From contig NZ_CP083451.1 of assembly GCF_020080045.1 (NCBI RefSeq), positions 1,178,001-1,242,000 on the forward strand: a stretch of 64,000 bases of DNA. Direction: 5' to 3'. The translations under genes and the position numbers were made by a program. Shown here one piece after another: positions 43,692-54,649 of this stretch (position 1 is its first letter; the number at the start of each line of letters is the position of its first letter). Under the pieces are notes generated by a model. The model was given only the letters and a program-made list of their open reading frames with translations, had not been told where the DNA came from and did no database searches. The stretch comes from Comamonas odontotermitis. GTDB taxonomy: Bacteria; Pseudomonadota; Gammaproteobacteria; Burkholderiales; Burkholderiaceae_C.

Positions 43692-44675
43692 ATGGCCTTG
43701 TCCCGCTCCCGCTTCCTCATCTGCATGGCGGCCAGTGCTGCCGCACTGGCGCTGCCGCCGGCCCTCGCGCAGCAGCATTACCCTGATCGGCCGATCAAGC
43801 TGGTGGTGCCCTATGCGCCCGGCGGCGCGACCGACATTCTGGGCCGCCTGCTGGCCACTGCGCTGGGCGAGAAGCTGGGCCAGCCTGTGATCGTGGACAA
43901 CCGCCCCGGCGCCAGTACGGCCGTGGGGGCGGGGCTGGTGGCCAAGGCGCAGCCTGACGGCTACACACTGCTGCTGGGTGCAGGCTCGACGCTGACGATG
44001 AACCCCGTGGTGCGCAAGACGCTGCCCTACGATCCGCAGCGCGGCTTCACCATGCTGGGCGTGGTGGCAGACATGGGGCTGGTGCTGGTGGCCCACAATG
44101 AGGTAAAGGCCAATACCTTGCAAGAGCTGGTCGCTGAATCGAAAGCCGCGCCGGACAAGTTCTCGTATGGCACTTTCGGCGCGGCGTCATCGGTGCATTT
44201 TGGCGGCGAGCTCCTCAAGTCCGCCACGGGCTTGAGCATGCTGCACGTGCCCTTCAACGGCAGCTCGCCCAGCCTCACCGCGCTCATGGGCGGACAGGTG
44301 CAACTGGCCGTCGATACGGTGGTGGCGACCTCGCCACTGATCAAGTCGGGCAAGATCAAGCCGATTGCCGCACTGGGAGCCAAGCGGCTGGCCCTGTTGC
44401 CGCAGGTGCCGACGGTGGCCGAGAGTGGCTACCCGGGTTTTGACATGAGCACCTGGTTCACCTTCATGGCGCCAGCCGGACTGCCTGGGCCAGTGCAAAA
44501 GAAGCTGGAGCAATCACTGGCCGATGTGATGGCCGTGCCCGAGATGCAGCGCAAGCTCGTGGACATTGGCCTGACACCCGCCTGGGGGCCGGGTGCGGCA
44601 CTGCGCGAACGTGTGGAGCGCGAACTGCCGCTGATGCGCGAAGTGGCGCAGCGGGCCAATATTCAGGCAGAGTGA
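43692..44675 (+). CDS. Bug-family periplasmic solute-binding protein 2
   Basis: 327 aa. Signal peptide to ALAQQ (about residue 26). Bug pattern HYPDRPIKLVVPYAPGGATD, VIVDNRPGAST and VPTVAESGYPG. AAAGGAG lies upstream of the ATG. Same transcription unit as the amidase and next to a LysR regulator. No TctAB membrane genes are nearby. Confidence 0.88.
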   Translation: MALSRSRFLICMAASAAALALPPALAQQHYPDRPIKLVVPYAPGGATDILGRLLATALGEKLGQPVIVDNRPGASTAVGAGLVAKAQPDGYTLLLGAGSTLTMNPVVRKTLPYDPQRGFTMLGVVADMGLVLVAHNEVKANTLQELVAESKAAPDKFSYGTFGAASSVHFGGELLKSATGLSMLHVPFNGSSPSLTALMGGQVQLAVDTVVATSPLIKSGKIKPIAALGAKRLALLPQVPTVAESGYPGFDMSTWFTFMAPAGLPGPVQKKLEQSLADVMAVPEMQRKLVDIGLTPAWGPGAALRERVERELPLMREVAQRANIQAE

Positions 44676-44700
44676 GTGCCTGCAGCGGAGTTGAGGATCG

Positions 44701-44760
44701 GTATCAAAAAGATAGCTGCTGGCGCATATGCAGAAAGCGCTGGCAACCATTTTTGGTTTT
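44701..44760 (+). repeat. R1 intergenic repeat, well-preserved copy
   Basis: TATCAAAAAGATAGCTGC, TGGCGCATATGCAGAAAGCGC, TGGCAACC, ATTTTTGG. This copy is the clearest reference for the family and lies 3' of the Bug gene. Confidence 0.7.
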
Positions 44761-44767
44761 CAGCAGA

Positions 44768-45157
44768 TCAGGCGACCTGTGCGTGGAAGGCCTTGTTGGC
44801 GATCTTCCAGCCTTGCTCGGTCTTGAGCAGCACGAAATAGTCGGTGAAGGTGACACTGCCGTGCACCAGCGTGACCTTGGCGCTGGCCGCCGTGCCCACG
44901 ATATCGAGCGTATCGATGGTGCGGCGGCGCGTGGCTTCGTCGATGGCGGGGGTGTTCTTGAAGCGCTGGCAGTAGGTATCGAGGTCCCACGATGTCAGGG
45001 GGCCTTCGCGCACGCTCTCCAGCCGTGCGGTAGGCATGAAGGCGGCGCGCATGTGCTCGGCACTGTCTTCGGCATGGCCTCGCATGTACAGCTCCAGCGG
45101 CACGCGCACGGCGGCCTCTTCGGGGTGGCTGGTCAGGCGGGTGGCGGCGTTGTTCAT
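44768..45157 (-). CDS. NTF2/SnoaL-like (lumazine-binding-type) small protein
   Basis: 129 aa. Cone-shaped NTF2-like fold is suggested by the helical N-terminus (AAVRVPLELYMRGHAEDSAEHMRAAFMPTARLE) and C-terminal strands (VTFTDYFVLLKTEQGWKIANKAFHA). Such proteins are small isomerases, hydrolases or binding proteins; function not assignable. ATG 45157 follows GGAGAC. Convergent with the amidase-Bug unit. Confidence 0.75.
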   Translation of the reverse strand: MNNAATRLTSHPEEAAVRVPLELYMRGHAEDSAEHMRAAFMPTARLESVREGPLTSWDLDTYCQRFKNTPAIDEATRRRTIDTLDIVGTAASAKVTLVHGSVTFTDYFVLLKTEQGWKIANKAFHAQVA

Positions 45158-45328
45158 GGTGTTGTCTCCTCGGAAATAGTTCGGAAATCGGTGGGAAATC
45201 TGCCGCAGGACCGTGAACACGGTCCCGAGAGGCGCTCATACAGGGCAGTACGGCGCCCTGCGGCAGGTATGCGAAGCGATGGTAGTGGGCGCAGGCGCTG
45301 CGATTAGCGCCATTGCGGTCATCAGTGC

Positions 45329-46474
45329 TTAACGTAGGTTTTTCCACCACAGCGCATTGATGCGTGGCAGGCCAACGGTCAGCACCTCGCCGATCTCCGG
45401 GGTTGCCAGCGTGATGCTGCGCTGCTTGGTCAGCGCCTCCAGGCGGTCCAGAGGATCGCGCCAACCGTGCATGGCGAGCGCAAAGGTGCTGTTGTGCACG
45501 CTGTAGAGCACCTGGCCACGTACATCGGTAAACGCTTGCACGGTTTCCTCTGGTGTCATGTGTACCGAGGGCCAGTAGGCATCGTAGGCACCGTTTTCCA
45601 TCAAGGCCACATCCATGGGGCCGAGCTTTTCGCCAATGGTCTTGAAACCGGGGAAGTAGCCTGAATCGCCGGTATAGAAAATGCGCTGGCCTCCCGCCTG
45701 CAGCACCCACGATGCCCAGAGCGTGCTGTTGCGGTCATTGAGCGTGCGGCCTGAGAAATGCTGCGACGGCGTGGCGGTGAGGGTAACGCCGGCATGCGCA
45801 TCGGCCTGCCACCAGTCGAGTTCGGTGATGCGGTCCGCTTCCACCCCCATGGCACGCAGGCGGGCACCGACTGCCAGTGGCACGAAATAGCGCTCCACCT
45901 TGCCAAGTAGAAACTTGATCGTGGGCTCGTCCAGATGGTCATAGTGGTCGTGCGAGAGCACGAGGCCTGCAATTGGCGGCAACTCCTGCAGCGGCAGCGG
46001 CGTGGGGTGAAAGCGCTTGGGACCGATGAAGCTGAAAGGCGATACGCGCTCGCCAAACACCGGATCAATCAGCCAGTAGCGCCCCTGCAGCTTGAGCAGG
46101 TGCGAGGAGTGACCCAGCCGGATGATGTGGTTGGCGTCGTCTGGCAGCGCCTGCAACTGCGCCTGCGTCACCGGCCGCACGGGAATCGGGTCTTGTGGCA
46201 CGGTGCCGGTCTTGTCGCCAAACAGAAAACGCGACCAGATCTGCAACCCGCCTGCGTGGGGCTTGATGTCGGGGTTGGGGCCATTGCGAAAGCGCTGGTC
46301 CTGCGCCGAATATTGTTGCGAAGCCTGGTAGCGGCGCTGGCTTTCTTCGTCGGGAGTCGATGCGCATGCGGCAATGGAGCAGGCCGTAGCGACCAGCCAG
46401 CCGCTGCGCAGGCGTTTGAATCCGCTGCGTGGGCTTGCCGTGGCGGGGGATGGCGAGGGGGAGGGTGTGCTCAT
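45329..46474 (-). CDS. MBL-fold metallo-hydrolase lipoprotein (UlaG/NAPE-PLD-like)
   Basis: 381 aa. Lipoprotein-type signal with Cys in CSIAACAS (about residue 36). Metallo-beta-lactamase fold: HSSHLL, metal motif LSHDHYDHLD (about residue 175), SQHFSGR and GDSGYF. Resembles outer-membrane-lipid-directed NAPE-PLD-like hydrolases, but the substrate is not determinable. Longer upstream frame rejected because it precedes the signal peptide. Confidence 0.83.
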   Translation of the reverse strand: MSTPSPSPSPATASPRSGFKRLRSGWLVATACSIAACASTPDEESQRRYQASQQYSAQDQRFRNGPNPDIKPHAGGLQIWSRFLFGDKTGTVPQDPIPVRPVTQAQLQALPDDANHIIRLGHSSHLLKLQGRYWLIDPVFGERVSPFSFIGPKRFHPTPLPLQELPPIAGLVLSHDHYDHLDEPTIKFLLGKVERYFVPLAVGARLRAMGVEADRITELDWWQADAHAGVTLTATPSQHFSGRTLNDRNSTLWASWVLQAGGQRIFYTGDSGYFPGFKTIGEKLGPMDVALMENGAYDAYWPSVHMTPEETVQAFTDVRGQVLYSVHNSTFALAMHGWRDPLDRLEALTKQRSITLATPEIGEVLTVGLPRINALWWKNLR

Positions 46475-46566
46475 GGAACAGGTGTCGAGTTCTCCGAACC
46501 ATGATAGCGGCCTGAAAAAAAGCCGCAGGCGTGCGGCTATTGGCTCCAATCTTCCATGCACAGAGG

Positions 46567-47580
46567 CTATGCCAGTGCCTTGCGCCCTACGGCCTGGATC
46601 AACTGGTTCAGCCGCGCATATTGCTGCTGGAACACCTCATCCGCCTGGGATTGCGAGTTGATCGGCTGGCGCACATTGCGGCCTTCGGATTCGAGCTTGC
46701 TGCGAATGGCAGGCGTTCCCAGCGCGGCAGAGACTGCATTGCGCAGTACCGTGACGCGCTCTGGCGGCGTGCCTTTGCGTACAAAGTAGCCGCCACCGAT
46801 CGTATGCTCGAAATCGGGTGTGTACCGGCTTGCGGAGATGAGTGGCAGGTGTTGGATGGGCGCGGGCAGCGCCTTGGAGAAGCTGGTGAGAATGTGCAGG
46901 CGGCCCTGCTGCTGCATGCCATCGAAGCTGGTCTGGTACGGCAGGATGGCGAAATCCACCTGGCCGCCAGCCACATCCTGCAGGGCAGGTGCTGCGCCCT
47001 TGTAGGGCACGTGCAGAAACGGCAGCTTCAGCTGTGCTGCCAGGGCATCGCCCATCAGGTTGTACATGGAGTCGATGCCCACCGTTGCATAGGTGAGCGG
47101 TTTGTCCTGGCGCTTTTTGGCAAAGTCGATGAAATCGTCATAGGTGCGGGCGGGCAGGTCGTTTTTCACCAGCAGCACGATGACGGCATCGGTGGTGGGG
47201 CAGGCGAAGCTGAAATCCTGCGGTTTGTAGCGCGCAGCCGGGTTCAGCATGGGGGCCAGAAAGACTTCATTGGCCGAGCCGTGGAAGAAGGTGTATCCGT
47301 CACTGGGGGCGGACAGCACCTTGCCAGCGCCCAGTAGGCCGGTGCCGCCGCCGATGTTCTCGACGATGACCTGCTGCTGCAGCGTCTTGCCCATGGATTC
47401 CGCAAAGATCCGCGCTGCAACGTCGCTGGCGCCGCCTGCGGGATAGGGAACGACCAGACTCAACGGTTTGCTGGGGAATGCATCACTGGCCCGCGCAAGC
47501 GGTGAGATGGCCGACAGACCGGCAAGGCCCGCCGTGGCGCTCAGACTCTGGATGAAGTGGCGGCGATGGATGTGCTGCAT
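46567..47580 (-). CDS. Bug-family periplasmic solute-binding protein 3
   Basis: 337 aa. N-terminus MQHIHRRHFIQSLSATAG has RRHF and may use Tat; cleavage near LARA (about residue 31). Bug pattern FPSKPLSLVVPYPAGGASD and VIVENIGGGTG. ATG 47580 follows CCGGAG. 43 nt downstream of the M20 hydrolase gene on the same strand, suggesting a scavenging operon for an N-acyl amino acid or peptide-like compound. Confidence 0.88.
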   Translation of the reverse strand: MQHIHRRHFIQSLSATAGLAGLSAISPLARASDAFPSKPLSLVVPYPAGGASDVAARIFAESMGKTLQQQVIVENIGGGTGLLGAGKVLSAPSDGYTFFHGSANEVFLAPMLNPAARYKPQDFSFACPTTDAVIVLLVKNDLPARTYDDFIDFAKKRQDKPLTYATVGIDSMYNLMGDALAAQLKLPFLHVPYKGAAPALQDVAGGQVDFAILPYQTSFDGMQQQGRLHILTSFSKALPAPIQHLPLISASRYTPDFEHTIGGGYFVRKGTPPERVTVLRNAVSAALGTPAIRSKLESEGRNVRQPINSQSQADEVFQQQYARLNQLIQAVGRKALA

Positions 47581-47623
47581 GAAAGCTCCGGAAAGATGTG
47601 CAGATGTGCGGGGCCGACAGGGG

Positions 47624-48811
47624 CTAGCGCAGATAGCTCTGGACGAGGTGCGACCAGAAGGCGGCGCCAATGGCCAGGGCCTTGTCGTTGAAGTCGTACA
47701 GCGGGTTGTGCACCATGCAACCCCCATCTTCTCCGACGCCATTGCCCAGGCGAATGTAGGCGCCGGGGCGCTTCTGGAGCATGTAGGCAAAATCCTCGCT
47801 GCCCATGGTGGGCGTGCGCTGGCTCACGTTGTCGGCGCCCAGTAGGCGGATGGCGGCCTCGCGGGCGTACTCCGTCTGCGCGGGATGGTTCACCAGCACG
47901 GGGTATTTGTGCAGGTAGTCGATCTCGCAGGTCAACTGGTAGCTCTGGGCCTGGCCTTCGACAAACTGGCGAATGCGCTTTTCGACCAGCGTGCGCACCG
48001 CAGGGTCGAGCGTACGCACACCGATTTTCAGCAACGCAGATTCGGGAACGATGTTGTAGACCTCGCCGGCCTGGATGGAGCCGACGGTGATCACTGCCGC
48101 GTGCAAGGCATCGATTTCGCGGGTGACGATCGATTGCAGGCCCAGCACGATGCTGGCTGCGCACTGCATCGGGTCGATGCCATGGTGCGGCATGGCGCCG
48201 TGGGCGCTGCGGCCATGCAACCGGATGGTGACGCGGTCGAACGAGGCCATGGCGGGGCCGGGGCTGATCGCCATCTTGCCAACGGGCAGGCCGGGGGCGT
48301 TGTGCAGGGCGTAGATTTCGTCGCAGGGAAAGAGGTCGAACAGGCCTTCATCCACCATGCGCAGTGCGCCGCCTTCATTTTCTTCCGCAGGTTGGAAGAT
48401 CAGGTTCAGCGTGCCGTTGAAATCCACCGATTGGGCCAGATGCCTCGCAGCGCACAGCAAGATGGCGGTGTGGCCATCATGTCCGCAGGCATGCATCTTG
48501 CCAGGCAAGGTGCTGGCGTAATCGAGGCCCGTGCGCTCCTGGATGGGGAGCGCATCCATGTCGGCGCGAATGCCGATGGCCTTGCTGCCATTGCCCTTGG
48601 TCAACTGCCCCACGACACCAGTGGAGCCCAGGCCGCGATGCACCCGGTAGCCCAGGCCTTCGAGGGTGCTGGCGACCAGGTCGCTGGTTCGCTGCTCTTC
48701 AAAAGCCAGTTCTGGGTGGGCGTGGATCGATCTGCGGATCGAGACGAATTGCGGTGCAATTGCTTCCACGGAAGACAGGAGACCGGCGCTGGCAGGGAAA
48801 TCTTGAGACAT
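47624..48811 (-). CDS. M20-family amidohydrolase/carboxypeptidase
   Basis: 395 aa. M20D-type hydrolase (HipO/IAA-amino acid hydrolase-like): RRSIHAHPELAFEE, ADMDALPI with metal Asp, HACGHDGHTAILL, PAEENEGGA and GSEDFAYML. Cleaves N-acyl amino acids or related amides; exact substrate unknown. ATG 48811 gives the normal length. First gene of a two-gene unit with Bug protein 3. Confidence 0.9.
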   Translation of the reverse strand: MSQDFPASAGLLSSVEAIAPQFVSIRRSIHAHPELAFEEQRTSDLVASTLEGLGYRVHRGLGSTGVVGQLTKGNGSKAIGIRADMDALPIQERTGLDYASTLPGKMHACGHDGHTAILLCAARHLAQSVDFNGTLNLIFQPAEENEGGALRMVDEGLFDLFPCDEIYALHNAPGLPVGKMAISPGPAMASFDRVTIRLHGRSAHGAMPHHGIDPMQCAASIVLGLQSIVTREIDALHAAVITVGSIQAGEVYNIVPESALLKIGVRTLDPAVRTLVEKRIRQFVEGQAQSYQLTCEIDYLHKYPVLVNHPAQTEYAREAAIRLLGADNVSQRTPTMGSEDFAYMLQKRPGAYIRLGNGVGEDGGCMVHNPLYDFNDKALAIGAAFWSHLVQSYLR

Positions 48812-48943
48812 GGCTTGTGCGATGGCAGGCGGAGAGGGTGTCTGGCATTGTGGAGTGGAGTGCCGGGACGCTTTGTCACTCAATGGACAAAAGGAGTGTC
48901 CTGAGCGCCCAGGGCAGCAGATGCAAAACGCCGAGAGCAAAAA

Positions 48944-48970
48944 CGCAAAAACGCGCCCTCGGGCGCGTTT
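48944..48970 (-). terminator. Terminator of RidA gene 1
   Basis: AAACGCGCCC-TC-GGGCGCGTTT. The minus strand continues TTTTTGCG, giving a U-run for leftward transcripts. Confidence 0.75.
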
Positions 48971-49018
48971 GAGTCTGAAATGTGAAGTCTGGGATTCAGG
49001 CTTTGCGGCGAAGCGTGC

Positions 49019-49480
49019 TCATTCCACTTCGGCAATCAACTCGATCTCGACGCAGGCACCACGGGGAACCTGTGCCACGCCAAATGCGCTGCGTGCATGG
49101 GCGCCTTTTTCTGGGCCGAACACCTGGGCGATCAACTCGCTGGCGCCGTTGGTGACGAGGTGCTGCTCGGTGAAGTCTTCCGTGCTGTTAACCAGGCTCA
49201 TCAGCTTGACGATGCGCTTGACGCGGTTGAGGTCTCCGCCCACGGCCGCCTGCAGGGTGCCCATCAGGTCAATGGCAACTGAGCGCGCAGCCAGCTTGCC
49301 TTCGGCAGTGTCGATGTTCTTGCCGAGCTTGCCTGCCCAGGGTTGCCCGTTCTTGCTAGCTGTGTGGCCACTGATGAAGACCAGGTTGCCGGTCTGCGCA
49401 AAAGGGGAATAGGCTGCAGCAGGCGTGCGCACGGGCGGCAGCTCGATGTTCAGGGCTTTGAGTTGGTCGTAAACGCTCAT
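49019..49480 (-). CDS. RidA/YjgF-family protein, copy 1
   Basis: 153 aa, the longer YjgF/UK114-like subgroup. The conserved Arg region near the C-terminus reads HARSAFGVAQVPRGACVEIE; the Arg corresponds to that needed for imine/enamine deaminase activity in RidA. Members remove reactive 2-aminoacrylate-type intermediates. About three-quarters identical by eye to the next gene, so a recent tandem duplication. Has its own terminator. Confidence 0.88.
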   Translation of the reverse strand: MSVYDQLKALNIELPPVRTPAAAYSPFAQTGNLVFISGHTASKNGQPWAGKLGKNIDTAEGKLAARSVAIDLMGTLQAAVGGDLNRVKRIVKLMSLVNSTEDFTEQHLVTNGASELIAQVFGPEKGAHARSAFGVAQVPRGACVEIELIAEVE

Positions 49481-49588
49481 GGTTGGTGTCCTGGGGATGG
49501 TCAAGAAAAGGAATGCCTGCAAACCAGTTCTGCTATCAAATTTGCATGCTTACCGCACATCGTACCAGTCCCATCGGCCATTTTTCTA

Positions 49589-49636
49589 TGCAAAAAGGCA
49601 GCGGCGCCATGCCCAAAAGACATTGGCGCCGCTGGC
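49589..49636 (-). terminator. Terminator of RidA gene 2
   Basis: AGCGGCGCCA (49600-49609) pairs with TGGCGCCGCT (49624-49633); the minus strand then reads GCCTTTTTG. Confidence 0.75.
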
Positions 49637-49656
49637 GTAGGCCTGGCGCCCGGGTA

Positions 49657-50118
49657 TCAGGCCAGCTCGGCGATCAACTCGATTTCCACGCAGGCGCCGA
49701 AGGGGATCTGTGCCACGCCAAAGGCACTGCGGGCATGGGCGCCTTTTTCAGCACCGAACACTTCGGCCATCAATTCGCTGGCACCGTTGGTGACGAGGTG
49801 CTGCTCCGTGAAATCGCTGGTGCTGTTGACCAGGCTCATCAGCTTGACGATGCGTTTGACGCGGTTGAGATCACCGCCCGCTGCGTGCTGCAAAGTGCCC
49901 AGCAGATCGATGGCCACGGCGCGCGCGGCAAGCTTGCCTTCTTCGGTGGTGATGTTGCGACCAAACTGCGCCACCCAGGGCTTGCCATCCTTGCGCGCGA
50001 TGTGGCCGCTCAGGAAGACCATGTTGCCGGTCTGCACATAGGGCACATAGGCAGCAGCAGGAATGGCCAGCGGCGGCAGGCTGATGTTCAAGGCTTGGAG
50101 TTGGTCGTAAACGCTCAT
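49657..50118 (-). CDS. RidA/YjgF-family protein, copy 2
   Basis: 153 aa with the same N-terminus (MSVYDQL.ALNI), core RVKRIVKLMSLVNST and C-terminal HARSAFGVAQIPFGACVEIE as copy 1. Differences cluster in residues 15-75 (for example RNITTEEGKLAARAV against KNIDTAEGKLAARSV). Separate promoter and terminator from copy 1 suggest different expression. Divergent from comEC. Confidence 0.88.
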   Translation of the reverse strand: MSVYDQLQALNISLPPLAIPAAAYVPYVQTGNMVFLSGHIARKDGKPWVAQFGRNITTEEGKLAARAVAIDLLGTLQHAAGGDLNRVKRIVKLMSLVNSTSDFTEQHLVTNGASELMAEVFGAEKGAHARSAFGVAQIPFGACVEIELIAELA

Positions 50119-50299
50119 GGAGTCCTCGGTGGTTGGTGGGGGCAGCAGCGCTGCGCCGATTGCAGAAAGCGCCAAGTGTGGCACAAATGCATACTGCTTC
50201 CCAGCGCAGGCGATGACCTTCGTCATGAATGTCTACCGTTCGTCTGTTCAGGGGGCCGACCCTTGGAAGCACAGCGGCGGTGATGCCTAGCATGGCACC

Positions 50300-53044
50300 A
50301 TGCCAAGCGCCTTGTCACCGTCACCACGCTCTTCTGTGCAAGACGCCACTGCGTCTTTTTTGGGGTGGCAGCCTCTGGCATGGCTTTGGGGCGTTGTGCT
50401 GGGCGCCACATTGCAGCTGCAGCAAGCGGAGCTGTACCCGCAAGCGGTGTATGGATGGGCGATGGGTTTGGGCACATTGGCAAGCGCCTGGTGCATATGG
50501 CGTGCAGGAGCATGCAGAAAACACGGTGGATGGCGCCGGCGTGCCGATCGTCTGGGCGCAATGCTGGCGGCTTGCGCGCTGGCCTGGGGGCAGGCGGGTT
50601 GGCAGGCCACGCAGCAGATGGCGCTGCGGCTGGATCCCGCGCTGGAAGGGGTAGATTTGCTGCTGCAAGGCACCATTGCCGCCATGCCGCAGCAAACGGC
50701 GCTGGGGCAGCGCTTTCGTCTGCAGGTTGACACGGCGGAGTCAGGCGGGCGACCGGTTGCAGTGCCGCCGTTGGTCGATCTCGCATGGTACGCACAGCCC
50801 GCTGCCAATGCCACGCGTAGTGGTGCACCTGCTGGCTCTGTAACGATTCCCACGCTGGCGGCGGGGCAGCGCTGGCGCTTGCCGGTACGGCTCAAGGCGC
50901 CGCACGGCAGCGCTAACCCGCATGGGTTTGACTATGAACTGTGGATGTGGGAGCAGGGCGTGCACGCTACGGGCTATGTGCGCTTGCCAGTGGGCGCTCG
51001 AGCCGGTGGCAGCCTGCAGTCCGGCCCGCAATTGCTGGAGGTTGGCAACACACATCCGGTGGAGCGCCTGCGGCAGCATGTGCGCGATGCCATGGTGCAC
51101 CGGCTGGCGCCGGTTGCCGATGGCAGGCGTGCAGGTGGCGATGGGGGCGAGCAGGAGGCTGAGACACGGCGGGCCCGTATCGCTGGCGTGTTGGTGGCTT
51201 TGGTTACCGGTGAACAGCGCGCCATCGACCGGGAGGACTGGCGTGTCTTTCGCATTACGGGCGTGGCGCATCTGATGGCGATTTCGGGCCTGCACATCAC
51301 CGTGTTTGCCTGGGCTGCCAGCATGGTGGTGAGCTGGTGCTGGCGCCGCAGCAACCGCCTGTGCCTATGGCTGCCCGCGCCCCAGGTGGCCCTGGCTGCC
51401 GGGGTGCTGAGTGCTTTTGCCTATGCTGTGTTCAGCGGCTGGGGAGTACCTGCGCAGCGAACTGTGCTGATGCTGGCGGTGATCGCCATGCAAAGGCTGA
51501 GTGGCAAGACATGGCCCTGGTATGCGACATGGCTGATGGCCTGCGGCGCAGTGGTGGTCTTCCAACCCATGGCATTGCTGCAGGCGGGGTTCTGGCTCAG
51601 TTTTCTGGCTGTGGGCATCTTGTTTGCTTCGGATATTGGAGCGGGCGCTCCCCGTGAACCCTCTGCTGGACGGCTACAGGGCACCAAGCGCCGCTTGCAG
51701 GCCTTGTTGCGCGAACAGTGGATCGTGACGGTGGCCATCACGCCACTGTCCCTGTTGCTGTTTGGCCAGGTGTCGGTGGTTGGCCTGCTGGCGAATGTGC
51801 TGGCCATACCGTGGGTGACCTGGGTAGCGACGCCTATGGCGCTGCTGGGCGTGGCACTGCCTCCGTTGTGGGATATGGCTGCCTGGGCCATGCAGATACT
51901 GATGGTGTGGCTGGAATGGCTGGCGCGCTGGCCGCACGCCGCGCTGTGGCTGCCTGCCGCGCCATGGTGGGCGGCAGTGGCAGCCATGGCGGGCGGCATC
52001 TGGCTCGTGTTGCCGCTGCCATGGCAGTTGCGCATGCTGGGCCTGCCATGCCTGCTGCCCGCACTCTGGTGGCAGCCGCTGCGGCCTGCCGAGGGACAGT
52101 TCAGCCTGCTGGCGCTGGATGTGGGGCAGGGCCAGGCCGTGCTGGTGCAGACGGCTCGCCACAGTCTGTTGTACGACACGGGGCCGGTCTACGGCCCGGG
52201 CAGCAATGCAGGGGACCGCGTGGTGGTGCCCGTAATGCGTGCGCTGGGGGCGCAAGGGCGTGAATCGGGCGTGTTGGACATGCTGGTGCTCAGCCATGGT
52301 GACAGTGACCATACCGGCGGCAGCGCCGCTGTGGCAGAGCAACTGCGACCTGCGCAGGCCATGGGCTCTCTGACCTTGCAGGAGCGCAGCCAAGCAGGTT
52401 TGCAGGCGCTGCCCTGGCGTGACTGTGCTGCGGGCCATTCCTGGAGTTGGGATGGGGTGCAGTTTGAAGTCCTGCATCCTGATGGCCCCTTGCCAGTGGA
52501 AGAGCGCATGGGGCGCCAACGTTCAGGCAATTCGCGCAGCTGCGTATTGCGCATTCAGGCGCAGCCCTACCAGGTCCATGCGGCAGCGGCTCTATTGCTG
52601 GGTGATCTGGAAAAGCAGCAGGAGCAGCTACTGGTGCAGCGCGGTACTGTGCTGCGTGCAGACCTGATGCTGGTTCCACACCATGGCAGCAATACCTCGT
52701 CGAGCCCGTCGTTGCTGGCCGCCGTGGGTGCCAGCCGGGCCGTGGCGCAAACGGGCTATCGCAATCGGTTTCGCCATCCAGCAACCCCCGTGGTGCAGCG
52801 GTATGCAGAGCAGCGCATCCGGTTTCACTCCACAGTCGAATGCGGCGCTGCATTGTGGCATTCCACCTTGCCAGCAGCATTGCAATGCCAGCGCCAGATT
52901 CGGCAGCGGTATTGGCAGCATGGATTGCACCAGTTTGGTGCAAATTCAGCGCATATCGACAGCGAGTCTCTGCCGGAGCGCGATGCTGCTCCTGCAAAAT
53001 CCATAGGGGATGGCAATGGGGCCTTGATACCCGATGAAGGTTAG
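50300..53044 (+). CDS. comEC: ComEC/Rec2-family DNA-uptake channel
   Basis: 914 aa. N-terminal OB-like/DUF4131 region, a competence domain with many hydrophobic segments from about residue 310 to 600 (GVAHLMAISGLHITVFAW is the family signature), then a C-terminal metallo-beta-lactamase domain (LALDVGQGQAVLVQ, LVLSHGDSDHTGG, LVPHHGSNTS) from about residue 610. Carries transforming single-stranded DNA across the inner membrane. Appears intact. No other competence gene lies in the window. Confidence 0.9.
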   Translation: MPSALSPSPRSSVQDATASFLGWQPLAWLWGVVLGATLQLQQAELYPQAVYGWAMGLGTLASAWCIWRAGACRKHGGWRRRADRLGAMLAACALAWGQAGWQATQQMALRLDPALEGVDLLLQGTIAAMPQQTALGQRFRLQVDTAESGGRPVAVPPLVDLAWYAQPAANATRSGAPAGSVTIPTLAAGQRWRLPVRLKAPHGSANPHGFDYELWMWEQGVHATGYVRLPVGARAGGSLQSGPQLLEVGNTHPVERLRQHVRDAMVHRLAPVADGRRAGGDGGEQEAETRRARIAGVLVALVTGEQRAIDREDWRVFRITGVAHLMAISGLHITVFAWAASMVVSWCWRRSNRLCLWLPAPQVALAAGVLSAFAYAVFSGWGVPAQRTVLMLAVIAMQRLSGKTWPWYATWLMACGAVVVFQPMALLQAGFWLSFLAVGILFASDIGAGAPREPSAGRLQGTKRRLQALLREQWIVTVAITPLSLLLFGQVSVVGLLANVLAIPWVTWVATPMALLGVALPPLWDMAAWAMQILMVWLEWLARWPHAALWLPAAPWWAAVAAMAGGIWLVLPLPWQLRMLGLPCLLPALWWQPLRPAEGQFSLLALDVGQGQAVLVQTARHSLLYDTGPVYGPGSNAGDRVVVPVMRALGAQGRESGVLDMLVLSHGDSDHTGGSAAVAEQLRPAQAMGSLTLQERSQAGLQALPWRDCAAGHSWSWDGVQFEVLHPDGPLPVEERMGRQRSGNSRSCVLRIQAQPYQVHAAAALLLGDLEKQQEQLLVQRGTVLRADLMLVPHHGSNTSSSPSLLAAVGASRAVAQTGYRNRFRHPATPVVQRYAEQRIRFHSTVECGAALWHSTLPAALQCQRQIRQRYWQHGLHQFGANSAHIDSESLPERDAAPAKSIGDGNGALIPDEG

Positions 53045-53103
53045 TACCTAGCTGGCGGTGGCGCGAAACTTGCTAAGCTGATTCTGTGAGAAAGGACATG
53101 TTG

Positions 53104-54591
<1,488 letters not shown>

Positions 54592-54649
54592 GGCTTGCAC
54601 GCACCACCTGACCTTCGACCAAGATCATGCATAGCGAAAGATTTTATTG

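Noticed and set aside
53086..53103. GTG 53086 as start of the ATP-grasp gene
   Set aside because: AAAGGAC lies after this codon and at good distance from ATG 53104, and the family begins close to MQKFDEMY.
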